Position numbers and translations under genes: made by a program. A stretch of 64,000 nt of DNA from Ascidiimonas sp046199005 (GTDB taxonomy: Bacteria; Bacteroidota; Bacteroidia; Flavobacteriales; Flavobacteriaceae): assembly GCA_046199005.1 (NCBI GenBank), contig CP176050.1, positions 2,108,001 to 2,172,000 on the forward strand. The letters are read 5' to 3'. Below, one piece after another: positions 1-8,211 of the stretch (within the stretch, counting starts at the first letter, position 1; each line of letters opens with the position of its first letter). The notes beneath the pieces are model-generated. The model had not been told where the DNA came from and ran no database searches. It was given only the letters and a program-made list of their open reading frames with translations.

Positions 1-1020
1 GTAGGAAGAACGGGGGCCATTACACCGGTGGCAAATTTAGAACCGGTATTGCTGGCAGGAACCACCGTAAAGAGAGCTTCTTTACATAATGCGGATCAAA
101 TAGCACGTTTAGATGTACGAATAGGTGACCGGGTATTTGTAGAAAAAGGAGGAGAAATTATTCCTAAGATCATGGGTGTTGATCTTAATGCCAGAAAAGA
201 AGATGCGCTTCCGGTATCTTATATTTCACATTGTCCTGAATGTCAAACCGAATTAATAAGAAAGCAGGGAGAAGCACAACATTACTGCCCAAATGTTTAT
301 GGATGTCCGCCACAAATTACTGGGCGCATACAACATTTTATATCAAGAAAGGCAATGGACATTGATGGTCTGGGTTCCGAAACGGTAGAACTGCTTTACA
401 AAGAAGGATTAATACAGAATTATGCAGATTTGTACAAGTTAAAAATAGAGCAGATCATTCCTCTGGAACGCATGGCCGAGAAATCTGCAGAGAATCTTAT
501 CAACGGAATAAAGGCATCTGTATCAGTACCTTTTGAAAGGGTACTTTATGCACTAGGCATTCGTTTTGTGGGAGAGACTGTGGCGAAAAAATTGGCAAAA
601 GCATATAAGTCAATAGATAATCTTAAAAGTGCTTCGAGAGAAGCTTTACTCGAAGTAGATGAAATAGGCGAAAAAATAGCTGATAGCTTACAAGACTTTT
701 TCTCGAATGAAATGAATCTTGAGATCATTGAAAAACTTCGTGAAAAAGGAGTTTCTTTAGAAATTTCCGAAGATGCTTTAAAAGATCAGACAGATATCCT
801 CAAAGGTATTACCTTTGTAGTTTCGGGCGTTTTCGAATCCCTGTCAAGAAATGAACTCAAAAAGTTAATTGAAGATAATGGAGGCAAGGTGGCCAGTTCT
901 ATATCATCTCGTACAAATTATGTAGTGGCGGGAGCTAATATGGGGCCGAGTAAAAAAGAAAAAGCAGAAAAACTTTCTATTCCTGTGATAGATGAGTACG
1001 AATTTTTGAAGATGATATGA
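1..1020 (+). CDS. ligA: NAD-dependent DNA ligase LigA, 3' part (5' end outside window)
   Basis: This is the C-terminal half of NAD+-dependent DNA ligase, which seals nicks in replication and repair using NAD+ as AMP donor. The reading frame is open from base 1 (VGRTGAITPVANLEPV), so the GTG at 28 is an internal valine and not a start. Visible parts are the OB-fold (GRTGAITPVANL...GTTVKRASLHN), the four-cysteine zinc finger (CPEC...CPNVYGCP, roughly 75-95 residues into the fragment), the helix-hairpin-helix region (IDGLGSETVELL, GIRFVGETVAKKL, EIGEKIADSL), and a C-terminal BRCT domain (GITFVVSGVFESLSRNEL). The adenylation domain with its KxDG lysine lies upstream of the window. The stop overlaps the next gene by ATGA, which implies coupling. 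Confidence 0.97.
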   Translation, partial: VGRTGAITPVANLEPVLLAGTTVKRASLHNADQIARLDVRIGDRVFVEKGGEIIPKIMGVDLNARKEDALPVSYISHCPECQTELIRKQGEAQHYCPNVYGCPPQITGRIQHFISRKAMDIDGLGSETVELLYKEGLIQNYADLYKLKIEQIIPLERMAEKSAENLINGIKASVSVPFERVLYALGIRFVGETVAKKLAKAYKSIDNLKSASREALLEVDEIGEKIADSLQDFFSNEMNLEIIEKLREKGVSLEISEDALKDQTDILKGITFVVSGVFESLSRNELKKLIEDNGGKVASSISSRTNYVVAGANMGPSKKEKAEKLSIPVIDEYEFLKMI

Positions 1021-1706
1021 AAACATCATTAGCAATCAAATCTTTCTATTTTTTCGGAGCACTCTTATTGATTGCCGAGATTTTTGAGATCAGGATATTA
1101 AGACTGGTTCCCAGATTGCTAATGATCCCTCTTTTGTATTTTGTATACTCTAAAAAAACAAAACTGTCTAACTGGGGAGTTTCACTGGTATTTTTATTTT
1201 ATTTTTTTGGGGAGATAAGCTCGTTTTTTGATGGTAAAGCAGGGCTGAAATACTCCCTCATTTTCTTTGGTTTGGGACATTTGGTGTTAAGTGTATTTGC
1301 TTTTAAACTAATTCATGAAAAGGGTACCAAAAAGTTATTGTATTATTCCATCCCCATCATACTGTTATGGCTTATATATTATGAATTTTATTTAAGGGAC
1401 GCTTTTGGAGATACACTTGGCGCGTTATATCCTTATGTAATGGCTTACTCTATTGCACTGGTAATGCTGAATGTTCTGGCCAATGTAAGTTTCTTCAATA
1501 CGGGGTCTCAACTTACACTTTATCTCATAATTATTGCAGTAAGTCTCATTATCGGTGATGCCATGATGAGTATGTATTTATTCCTAAATCCTATAAGTCT
1601 TTTCAAATCCATCAACATTGCTTCGCACATCATTACTTATATATTTCTTCTGAAGTTTGCTACTGATTATGAAGGTTTTAAACTGAAATCGACTTACCTT
1701 CCTTAA
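1017..1706 (+). CDS. polytopic membrane protein, possibly YhhN-like
   Basis: A 229-residue, very hydrophobic protein with about seven predicted membrane helices and almost no soluble loops. It starts at an ATG overlapping the ligA stop by 4 bp. The size, helix density and a late acidic-containing helix (GDAMMSMYLFLNP) recall the YhhN family, which includes lysoplasmalogenases, but I cannot confirm this from motifs alone. Its 3' end overlaps the convergent metallophosphatase gene by 29 bp. The function is unassigned and the family guess is an inference. Confidence 0.6.
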   Translation: MKTSLAIKSFYFFGALLLIAEIFEIRILRLVPRLLMIPLLYFVYSKKTKLSNWGVSLVFLFYFFGEISSFFDGKAGLKYSLIFFGLGHLVLSVFAFKLIHEKGTKKLLYYSIPIILLWLIYYEFYLRDAFGDTLGALYPYVMAYSIALVMLNVLANVSFFNTGSQLTLYLIIIAVSLIIGDAMMSMYLFLNPISLFKSINIASHIITYIFLLKFATDYEGFKLKSTYLP

Positions 1707-2586
1707 TTGACTTTCCTTCTGTATCAAAATAGAAATCAATACGTCCCAGGTTTATTCCGTAACAACCTACCTGATTGATAAGTACCTCCTTTTCTTTTCG
1801 GTTCATATGAATTTCCGGTGTATCCAAAAAAGTATGAGTATGACCTCCTATTATAAGATCAATATTTTCTGTCCTCGAAGCCAATAAAACATCAGAAGCG
1901 ATTTGAGCATCTCGGTAACGATATCCCAGATGAGAAAGGCAAATAACAAGATCACAATCTTTTTGTTCTTTAAGTATCCGACTCATATCCTGAGCAATCT
2001 CAAAAGGGTCGAGATATTTTGTTTCCTTGAAATTCTTTTTTGACACTAATCCATCTAGCTTGATGCCCAAGCCAAAGACACCGATTCGTAAACCATTCAT
2101 TTCAAAAATTTGCCAGGGTTCAATACGTCCTTCCAGCAGTGTATTTGAAAAGTCATAATTGGCCGAAAGAAAACTAAAGTCTGCATGGGGTAATTGCGCC
2201 AACAAGCCTTCAATACCATTATCAAAATCATGATTTCCTATAGTCGCAGCATCGTATTTAAGCATACTCATGAGCTTAAATTCAATTTCGCCGCCGTAAT
2301 AATTGAAATAAGGTGTACCTTGAAAAATATCTCCTGCATCCAGTAAAAGCGTATTCGGATTTTCTTTCCGGATCGCTTCAATTAAAGCGGCTCTTCTTGA
2401 AACACCACCCATGTTTGCGTTTCTTTTATCGGTTTCGGGAAAAGGATCTATGTGGCTATGCACATCATTAGTGTGCAAAACCGTAATATGTCTTTTGTAG
2501 TTTTTACAGGATTCCAGAGCGAAAGGCGCAACACCCATCAAAGTCGCACCTGCTATGCTATTTTGAATAAATCTTCTTCTGTTCAT
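1678..2586 (-). CDS. metallophosphoesterase, 5'-nucleotidase catalytic domain only
   Basis: This is the catalytic half of a UshA/5'-nucleotidase-type enzyme, which hydrolyses nucleotides outside the inner membrane. Metallophosphoesterase motifs occur in order: HTNDVHSH near residue 39, GDIFQGTP near 85, GNHDFDNG near 117, LSHLGYR near 218 and GGHTHT near 247. The N-terminus MNRRRFIQNSIAGA is a twin-arginine-type signal, and the region ends in a cysteine (ALESC) that could be lipidated. At 302 residues it stops where UshA-family proteins continue into their substrate-binding domain. That domain is the separate upstream gene at 2583-3356, overlapping by 4 bp, so the two products probably act together. 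Confidence 0.9.
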   Translation of the reverse strand: MNRRRFIQNSIAGATLMGVAPFALESCKNYKRHITVLHTNDVHSHIDPFPETDKRNANMGGVSRRAALIEAIRKENPNTLLLDAGDIFQGTPYFNYYGGEIEFKLMSMLKYDAATIGNHDFDNGIEGLLAQLPHADFSFLSANYDFSNTLLEGRIEPWQIFEMNGLRIGVFGLGIKLDGLVSKKNFKETKYLDPFEIAQDMSRILKEQKDCDLVICLSHLGYRYRDAQIASDVLLASRTENIDLIIGGHTHTFLDTPEIHMNRKEKEVLINQVGCYGINLGRIDFYFDTEGKSIKEGKSISV

Positions 2587-3356
2587 TTTTCTTTTATAAA
2601 ACGGTTGTCATAACTTGCCTGAATGGTGTCTGTGCTCTTAAAAGCATCAATTATAATATTTCTAATGAGATAATCGATATCAGTTCTTTTTAAAGGCTTT
2701 TCAAAAAAATTCATTTGATCTCCTAAATTAGCCAGATAGTCGGAGGTGGCAACATGAAAAGTGTTTAAAGAATCGATTGGAATATCATTCAATATTAGCT
2801 TTTTTGAGTTGCCTTTTGAATCTAACTCAATAGTAAGCTGCTTAGAAAGAGGATGTGCCCGTTCACTGGAAATTAAAAAGTCTAGAAGTGCTAGCATTTT
2901 CTCTTTCGATAGTTCGATTACCGAAATCTTATTTTCAAAAGGCATAAGCTCATATGCATTTCTTGCAGTCACCGCTCCTTTGTTTAAGTTGGCTCGTATG
3001 CCTCCATGATTGAGCAGGACAAAATCAATATGCTTTCCGGTTCTTTTAAAATAAATGGGATCTACTGCTTCATATACGACATCAGCCATCCAGTTGCCAA
3101 GTGCTGTATTCAAAGGAGTATCATCTTTCGTAAGATTTACTGGGTTGTAGGAAAGCACACTATCTAGTGTTTTGTTTATGTGTGACCGGTATGGTTCTAT
3201 AAACGATTCAATTTCTTTTATTGTTTGCAGTGTATCAGTAATGGGAATATTTTCCTTTTCGATGGAAGCGACGGCAACATCCTCTTTACAGGACATAAAC
3301 ACACATATTGTTACAAATAAAACAAAATGTTTCAAAAGACTACTTATAAGTTTCAT
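2583..3356 (-). CDS. 5'-nucleotidase C-terminal domain lipoprotein
   Basis: A 257-residue protein matching the substrate-binding C-terminal domain of 5'-nucleotidases. The key run is LNHGGIRANLNKGAVTARNA followed by YELMPFENK, which in the fused family lies in the domain that closes over the catalytic metallophosphatase. An N-terminal signal ends in a lipobox-like VFMSC, so it is probably a lipoprotein. It is transcribed first and its stop overlaps the start of the metallophosphatase gene (ATGA type). Together they form a split version of a normally single polypeptide. I see no frameshift remnant, and both halves have their own export signal. Confidence 0.88.
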   Translation of the reverse strand: MKLISSLLKHFVLFVTICVFMSCKEDVAVASIEKENIPITDTLQTIKEIESFIEPYRSHINKTLDSVLSYNPVNLTKDDTPLNTALGNWMADVVYEAVDPIYFKRTGKHIDFVLLNHGGIRANLNKGAVTARNAYELMPFENKISVIELSKEKMLALLDFLISSERAHPLSKQLTIELDSKGNSKKLILNDIPIDSLNTFHVATSDYLANLGDQMNFFEKPLKRTDIDYLIRNIIIDAFKSTDTIQASYDNRFIKEK

Positions 3357-3389
3357 TTAAAATAAAATAAGTATGAAAGAGATTCTCTA

Positions 3390-3397
3390 TTTTTGTT
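3390..3397 (+). promoter_or_regulatory. candidate -7 promoter element of the DUF6913-dapA operon
   Basis: TATTTTTG fits the Bacteroidota -7 consensus TAnnTTTG. It lies 17 bp before the ATG of the first gene, so the leader would be about 11 nt. I see no clear -33 TTG at the usual spacing. Confidence 0.5.
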
Positions 3398-3414
3398 AAA
3401 CAAAGTTACTATAA

Positions 3415-3942
3415 ATGTTTTTAGATAAACTCAAGCAAAAAGCCGCCGTAAAAATACTCAAAAAGGCTTTGAAGGCTGCTGAGAATGATAGGCAGCAAAA
3501 AGGGTTTGATAAAATCAAATCAGTTGGTTTCATAGTCAATTTCGATGAGTTTAATCATACAGAAGTGTTTCAGGAACTGGCAAAAGAAATAGGTTTAAAA
3601 GAAAACGAATATAAGATAATAGGTTTTAGTGAAAGAGGGCTCACCGGAACAGGATTTAACATTCCTGTTTTTTCTGATAAAGATCTAGGTTGGAACGGAC
3701 AGATCAAAAATCCGGATATTGAAGAATTTCTGAGCAGAGATTATGATATGTTGATCAATTACTATAAATATGCGCCCATCATTCTAAAATTGGTAAGTGC
3801 TAAGACCAAATCTGTCATGAAGATCGGGTTGTTAGATGAGAATCAGGAATTAAACCATATTACATTTGGTGTATCTCCTGATTCGTTTTCAAAATTTAAA
3901 GAAGAGCTAATAAAGTATCTAAGAATTTTAAAAAGAATTTAA
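3415..3942 (+). CDS. DUF6913 family protein upstream of dapA
   Basis: A 175-residue soluble protein without signal peptide or membrane segment. The N-terminus is lysine-rich and helical (LDKLKQKAAVKILKKALKAAE), followed by an alpha/beta-looking domain with KSVGFIVNFDEFN and the pattern MLINYYKYAPIIL. I recognise it as the DUF6913 type found next to dapA in flavobacteria. No enzymatic motif is visible. The stop is one base before the dapA start, so the two are translated from one message. The function is unknown; a role linked to lysine or cell-wall precursor supply would be inference from position only. Confidence 0.75.
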   Translation: MFLDKLKQKAAVKILKKALKAAENDRQQKGFDKIKSVGFIVNFDEFNHTEVFQELAKEIGLKENEYKIIGFSERGLTGTGFNIPVFSDKDLGWNGQIKNPDIEEFLSRDYDMLINYYKYAPIILKLVSAKTKSVMKIGLLDENQELNHITFGVSPDSFSKFKEELIKYLRILKRI

Positions 3943-3943
3943 A

Positions 3944-4840
3944 ATGACACAACTTACAGGAACAGGAGTTGCCTTAGTCACTCCATTTGATGGTAAGGGA
4001 AAGGTAGATGTCACCGGCCTTTCTAATTTAATAGAGTTCGTTATAGCAGGCGGAGTAGATTATATTGTAGCCTTAGGCACCACAGCAGAAACCGCAGTGC
4101 TTACTAAAGCTGAAAAGGAACTGGTGGTGGAAACAGTTGTCAAAGTTACTAACGGAAGGTTGCCATTAGTTTTAGGAATAGGAGGAAATAACACTGCTTC
4201 AGTGGTAGATGAATTAGCCTCTACGAATCTTGAGGATTTCTCGGCCATTTTATCTGTGGCACCGTATTACAACAGGCCGGGACAAGAAGGTATTTATGCT
4301 CATTTTAAAGCAATCGCAGAGGCAAGCCCTATACCCGTCATCGTATATAATGTTCCTGCAAGAACGGGATGTAATATGACAGTTGAAACTACTCTGAAGC
4401 TCGCGTATGATTTTGATAATATTATCGGTATTAAGGAAGCTTCAGGAGATTTAAATCAAATTACCCGTATCTTAAAAGATAAGCCTGAAGATTTTCTGGT
4501 GATTTCCGGAGATGATATGCTCGCATTGCCAATTTGTCTGGCCGGTGGTGTAGGAGTGATTTCTGTCGTAGGGCAGGGTTTACCTCTTTTATTTTCAAAG
4601 ATGATAAGACTGGGGATACAAGGAGAAGCCAAAGAGGCTTATGCGATTTTGAATCAGCTAATCCCAGCTATTGATTTAGCTTTTGAAGAAGGAAATCCCG
4701 CAGGGATTAAGGCAATTCTCGAAAACTTGAAAATATGTAAGTCTACCGTAAGACTACCGCTTACAGGTGCAAGTAGAACGCTAAAAAGAAAGGTCGCTAC
4801 CTATATGAATCAATATGCAATGATCGCACAAGAAGATTAA
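3944..4840 (+). CDS. dapA: 4-hydroxy-tetrahydrodipicolinate synthase
   Basis: DapA condenses pyruvate with aspartate semialdehyde, the first committed step to diaminopimelate and lysine. The protein is 298 residues, normal for the family, and cytoplasmic. Visible motifs are the pyruvate-binding threonines (GTTAET, residues 45-50, where many homologues have GTTGES), the tyrosine in PVIVYNVPARTG (Y135), and the Schiff-base lysine in IIGIKEASGD (K164). It is the second gene of an operon with DUF6913 upstream and a Kir-type channel downstream, whose ATG overlaps the dapA stop (TAATG). Confidence 0.97.
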   Translation: MTQLTGTGVALVTPFDGKGKVDVTGLSNLIEFVIAGGVDYIVALGTTAETAVLTKAEKELVVETVVKVTNGRLPLVLGIGGNNTASVVDELASTNLEDFSAILSVAPYYNRPGQEGIYAHFKAIAEASPIPVIVYNVPARTGCNMTVETTLKLAYDFDNIIGIKEASGDLNQITRILKDKPEDFLVISGDDMLALPICLAGGVGVISVVGQGLPLLFSKMIRLGIQGEAKEAYAILNQLIPAIDLAFEEGNPAGIKAILENLKICKSTVRLPLTGASRTLKRKVATYMNQYAMIAQED

Positions 4841-5766
4841 TGTCAATATCAAAGAAAGTTACCGATCCTGGTTTTGGAAATAACGCTACTGCGAATGTAC
4901 AGCGATTTGTTACTAAAGATGGTAAATTCAATATTCGACATGTTAATCGAAAACAATCCATCGCCTCTACATACAGCTATCTAGTAAATATTTCATGGAC
5001 CCGATTTTTTCTATATGTGATTGCCGGGTATATCCTAATTAACTCTGTATTTGCGCTTCTGTATATTCTCATAGGAGTAAAAGATTTTTATAGTGAAAGT
5101 GACCATTGGTTCACTGATTTTTTAAATGCCTTCTTTTTCTCAGCACAAACCATTACAACTGTAGGATATGGAAGCATGGCTCCTAAGGGAATACTCGCCG
5201 GAGTTGTTTCCACTTTTGAAGCTTTGATAGGGTTGCTTAGCTTTTCGTTTATAACAGGTTTGTTATACGGAAGATTCTCAAAGCCAAGGTCTTTTATAAA
5301 GTTCAGCGATCAAATGGTTCTTAGACCCTTTAAAGATGGGTATGCCTTGATGTTTCGTATTATGAATACTAAAGAAACACCCATGATAAGTCCTAAGGTT
5401 TCTGTGACGCTTTCCCTTTTAGAAATGAAGAATGAGACTTTTTCCACTAGTTTTTTTCAACTTGCGTTAGAAAGAGATAAGATCAATTATTTGCCTACCA
5501 CCTGGACATTGGTTCACGAAATAAAGAAAGAGAGTCCTTTTCAAAAATATTCACTCGATGAAATCACGCAATTGAAAGGAGAGATCATTGTAATGGCCAG
5601 TTACTTTGACGAATCTTTTAATCAAGAAGTGCATCGGGTATTCTCTTATACGCTGAATGAGATCGTGACCGACCATGAATTTGTAAAGGCATTTAACTTC
5701 GATGAAGACGGAATTACAGTGCTGGATCATCAAAAACTTAACGAAACACAGCCACTAAAGCGTTAA
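4840..5766 (+). CDS. KirBac-type inward-rectifier potassium channel
   Basis: A 308-residue two-TM potassium channel of the inward-rectifier type. TM1 spans roughly residues 55-78, the selectivity filter TTVGYGSMAP is at 107-116, and TM2 is near 118-143. The C-terminal half (from FSKPRSFIKFSDQMVLRPF) matches the beta-rich cytoplasmic Kir domain, which distinguishes it from the Kv-like channel at 19526-20287. The predicted location is the inner membrane, conducting K+. The start overlaps dapA by one base, so the channel is translationally coupled to a lysine-biosynthesis gene. I know no functional reason for that. Confidence 0.92.
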   Translation: MSISKKVTDPGFGNNATANVQRFVTKDGKFNIRHVNRKQSIASTYSYLVNISWTRFFLYVIAGYILINSVFALLYILIGVKDFYSESDHWFTDFLNAFFFSAQTITTVGYGSMAPKGILAGVVSTFEALIGLLSFSFITGLLYGRFSKPRSFIKFSDQMVLRPFKDGYALMFRIMNTKETPMISPKVSVTLSLLEMKNETFSTSFFQLALERDKINYLPTTWTLVHEIKKESPFQKYSLDEITQLKGEIIVMASYFDESFNQEVHRVFSYTLNEIVTDHEFVKAFNFDEDGITVLDHQKLNETQPLKR

Positions 5767-5850
5767 AAGTGTTGTAAATGTCTTTTTTTAAACGGGAATA
5801 AGCGTATTTTAGCCAGCTTAAATTTGTTTTTTTTATTACAATAGAATAGC

Positions 5851-5858
5851 TAATTTTG
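5851..5858 (+). promoter_or_regulatory. candidate -7 promoter element of bamD
   Basis: TAATTTTG matches TAnnTTTG. Using the spacing seen at ffs (start six bases after the element), transcription would start at about 5864, on the bamD ATG at 5863. This suggests a leaderless or nearly leaderless mRNA. No convincing -33 TTG is present; the upstream stretch is T-rich. Confidence 0.5.
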
Positions 5859-5862
5859 CCGA

Positions 5863-6669
5863 ATGATTAAAAAAGCACGTTTTTTTATCCTGATAGCTGT
5901 CACAGCATCTGTTTTATTTTCTTGTGGAGAATATCAAAAGGTATTAAAAGAAGATGATACGGCTAAGAAGTACGAACTTGCCGAACGTCTTTACAATGAA
6001 GGTGATTACAGAAGGGCAGTTCGACTATTTGAGCAAATAGTTCCTAAATTTATAGGTAAACCTCAAGGTGAAAGAGTGATTTTCTTTTACGCAAACTCCT
6101 ATTATCAATTAGAAGATTATTACCTAGCAGGATATCAGTTTGAGAGGTTCAGCAAGTCTTACCCTCGAAGTGATAAGGCTGAGGAAGCTGCCTTTTATGG
6201 AGCTAAAAGTTATTATCACTTGTCACCAAAATACAGTATAGATCAAACAGAAACGATCACTGCGATTGATAAGCTTCAAAACTATATCAATACGTATCCA
6301 AATTCAGAGCGAATGCCTGAAGCCAATGTATTGGTAAAAGAATTGCGTACTAAGCTGGAACGAAAAGCTTTTGAAATAGCCAAGCAATACGATAAGATAA
6401 AAGACTATTATGCGGCGATCAAATCATTTGATCTGTTTCTTTCAGATTACCCGGGTACACCTTACAGGGAAGATGCTATGTTCTACCGATTTGATTCAAA
6501 GTTTAAATTGGCTGTTAATAGTATAGAAAATAAAAAGGAAGAAAGGCTTATAGATGCGAAAGAAGCCTACGACGCTTTAAAAAAATCATTTCCTGAGTCA
6601 AAATATTTAGAGGATGCAGATAAAATGCTTTCTACTTTAAACCAAGAATTACAACAATTTAGCAAATAA
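5863..6669 (+). CDS. bamD: outer membrane protein assembly factor BamD
   Basis: BamD is the lipoprotein partner of BamA in folding beta-barrels into the outer membrane. The 268-residue product has a lipoprotein signal ending SVLFSCGEYQ, with Cys near residue 21, followed by tandem TPR-like helices (YELAERLYNEGDYRRAVRLF, FFYANSYYQLEDYYLAGYQF and similar). It heads a run of genes, bamD-rpoZ-coaBC-porD, with only a few bases between them. The order is typical of Flavobacteriaceae and supports the assignment. Confidence 0.93.
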   Translation: MIKKARFFILIAVTASVLFSCGEYQKVLKEDDTAKKYELAERLYNEGDYRRAVRLFEQIVPKFIGKPQGERVIFFYANSYYQLEDYYLAGYQFERFSKSYPRSDKAEEAAFYGAKSYYHLSPKYSIDQTETITAIDKLQNYINTYPNSERMPEANVLVKELRTKLERKAFEIAKQYDKIKDYYAAIKSFDLFLSDYPGTPYREDAMFYRFDSKFKLAVNSIENKKEERLIDAKEAYDALKKSFPESKYLEDADKMLSTLNQELQQFSK

Positions 6670-6674
6670 TCAAT

Positions 6675-6995
6675 ATGAGCGATTTCAGAAAAACAGAAGC
6701 ACCTATCAGTACGATAACTATCAACAAAAATGAGTTTGATAAGCCAACTGATAATATTTATGAAGCGATCTCAATAGTGTCTAAAAGAGCTAATCAGATC
6801 AATGCAGAGATAAAGAAGGAGCTTATTGAAAAACTAGAAGAATTTGCGACTTATACAGACAGTCTGGAAGAAATCTTTGAGAACAAGGAACAAATTGAAG
6901 TTTCTAAGTTTTATGAAAAATTACCTAAGCCGCACGCAATGGCAATACAGGAGTGGCTGGAAGAAAAAATATACTACAGAAATACTGGTAAATAA
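6675..6995 (+). CDS. rpoZ: DNA-directed RNA polymerase omega subunit
   Basis: A 106-residue protein of the Bacteroidota omega type. The central segment DNIYEAISIVSKRANQIN resembles the omega core (where other phyla have a NRYELVLVAAKRARQL-like run), followed by an acidic helical tail. Omega binds beta' and helps assemble RNA polymerase. The gene sits 5 bp after bamD and 3 bp before coaBC, the usual flavobacterial location, and this context is a main support because the sequence is short and divergent. Confidence 0.85.
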   Translation: MSDFRKTEAPISTITINKNEFDKPTDNIYEAISIVSKRANQINAEIKKELIEKLEEFATYTDSLEEIFENKEQIEVSKFYEKLPKPHAMAIQEWLEEKIYYRNTGK

Positions 6996-6998
6996 GTA

Positions 6999-8204
6999 AT
7001 GTCTGTATTAAGTGGTAAAAAAATACTTTTAGGAATCACCGGGGGTATTGCCGCTTATAAAATTCCTTTGCTTGTAAGGTTATTTATAAAAGCAGGAGCG
7101 GAGGTAAAAGTAGTAATGACAGAAGATGCTAAATCTTTTGTAACGCCATTAACCCTGTCTACCTTAAGTAAGAATGCCGTTTTATCTACTTTTACAGCAG
7201 AAGAAGACGAGAATGCCGTTTGGAACAATCATGTCGAACTTGGATTATGGGCAGATTTTTTCCTGATAGCTCCGGCTACCGCAAATACGCTCTCCAAAAT
7301 GGCATCCGGTACCGCCAATAACTTATTGTTGGCTACGTATTTATCGGCAAAATGTCCGGTTTATTTCGCTCCGGCAATGGATCTCGATATGTTTCGGCAT
7401 CCTTCGACCAAAGAATCCTTTGGAAAGTTAGAGTCTTTCGGAAATATTATGATCCCTGCTGCTCATGGTGAACTTGCCAGTGGTCTGGTAGGCGAAGGAA
7501 GAATGGCAGAACCGGAGGATATAGTTGAATTTTTAGAAGCCTCCATTCTCAAAACTTTACCATTGTATGGCAAAAAAGTTCTCATCACAGCAGGACCTAC
7601 CTACGAAGCTATTGATCCAGTTCGTTTTATAGGAAACCACTCTTCAGGTAAAATGGGATTTGCGCTGGCAGAATGTGCTGCCGATCTTGGCGCAGAAGTC
7701 CATTTGGTTACAGGCCCCACTCATTTAAATACCGCTCATCAGTATATTGAAGTTATACGAGTAATGAGCGCAGAAGAAATGTATAAAGCTTCTACGAAGG
7801 TTTTTGAGGATGTGCATATAGCTATTCTTGCTGCTGCAGTTGCTGATTACCGTCCAAAAAATGTAGCCGCCAGCAAAATAAAAAAATCAGATGCAACGTT
7901 ACACATAGAGCTGGAAAGCACCAAAGATATTCTCGCTTCGCTGGGCAAAAGTAAAAAAGATCAGTTTTTAGTTGGTTTTGCTTTAGAAACGAATAACGAA
8001 TTGCAAAATGCTATCAAAAAGCTCCGGAATAAAAATCTGAACGCCATTGTACTTAATTCACTAAACGATGAGGGTGCAGGTTTTGGTAAGCCAACTAATA
8101 AGATTACTTTTATAGATAAAGATGAGAATAAGAGCCATTTTGAACTAAAACCGAAAGATGAAGTTGCTAAAGATATTTTTAATGAAATACTGCAGCGGTT
8201 ATAA
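6999..8204 (+). CDS. coaBC: bifunctional CoaBC: phosphopantothenoylcysteine decarboxylase / phosphopantothenate-cysteine ligase
   Basis: CoaBC joins cysteine to 4'-phosphopantothenate and decarboxylates the product in coenzyme A synthesis. The N-terminal FMN-dependent CoaC domain shows LLGITGGIAAYK, then APATANTLSKMASGTANNLL and PAMDLDMF. The C-terminal CoaB domain starts near residue 190 with VLITAGPTYEAIDPVRFIGN and SSGKMGFALAE, and includes AAVADYRP and the lysine-rich KIKKSDATLHIEL. At 401 residues it is full length. The last CoA step, coaE, lies in the same window at 13722. Confidence 0.97.
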   Translation: MSVLSGKKILLGITGGIAAYKIPLLVRLFIKAGAEVKVVMTEDAKSFVTPLTLSTLSKNAVLSTFTAEEDENAVWNNHVELGLWADFFLIAPATANTLSKMASGTANNLLLATYLSAKCPVYFAPAMDLDMFRHPSTKESFGKLESFGNIMIPAAHGELASGLVGEGRMAEPEDIVEFLEASILKTLPLYGKKVLITAGPTYEAIDPVRFIGNHSSGKMGFALAECAADLGAEVHLVTGPTHLNTAHQYIEVIRVMSAEEMYKASTKVFEDVHIAILAAAVADYRPKNVAASKIKKSDATLHIELESTKDILASLGKSKKDQFLVGFALETNNELQNAIKKLRNKNLNAIVLNSLNDEGAGFGKPTNKITFIDKDENKSHFELKPKDEVAKDIFNEILQRL

Positions 8205-8211
8205 AAACCGT

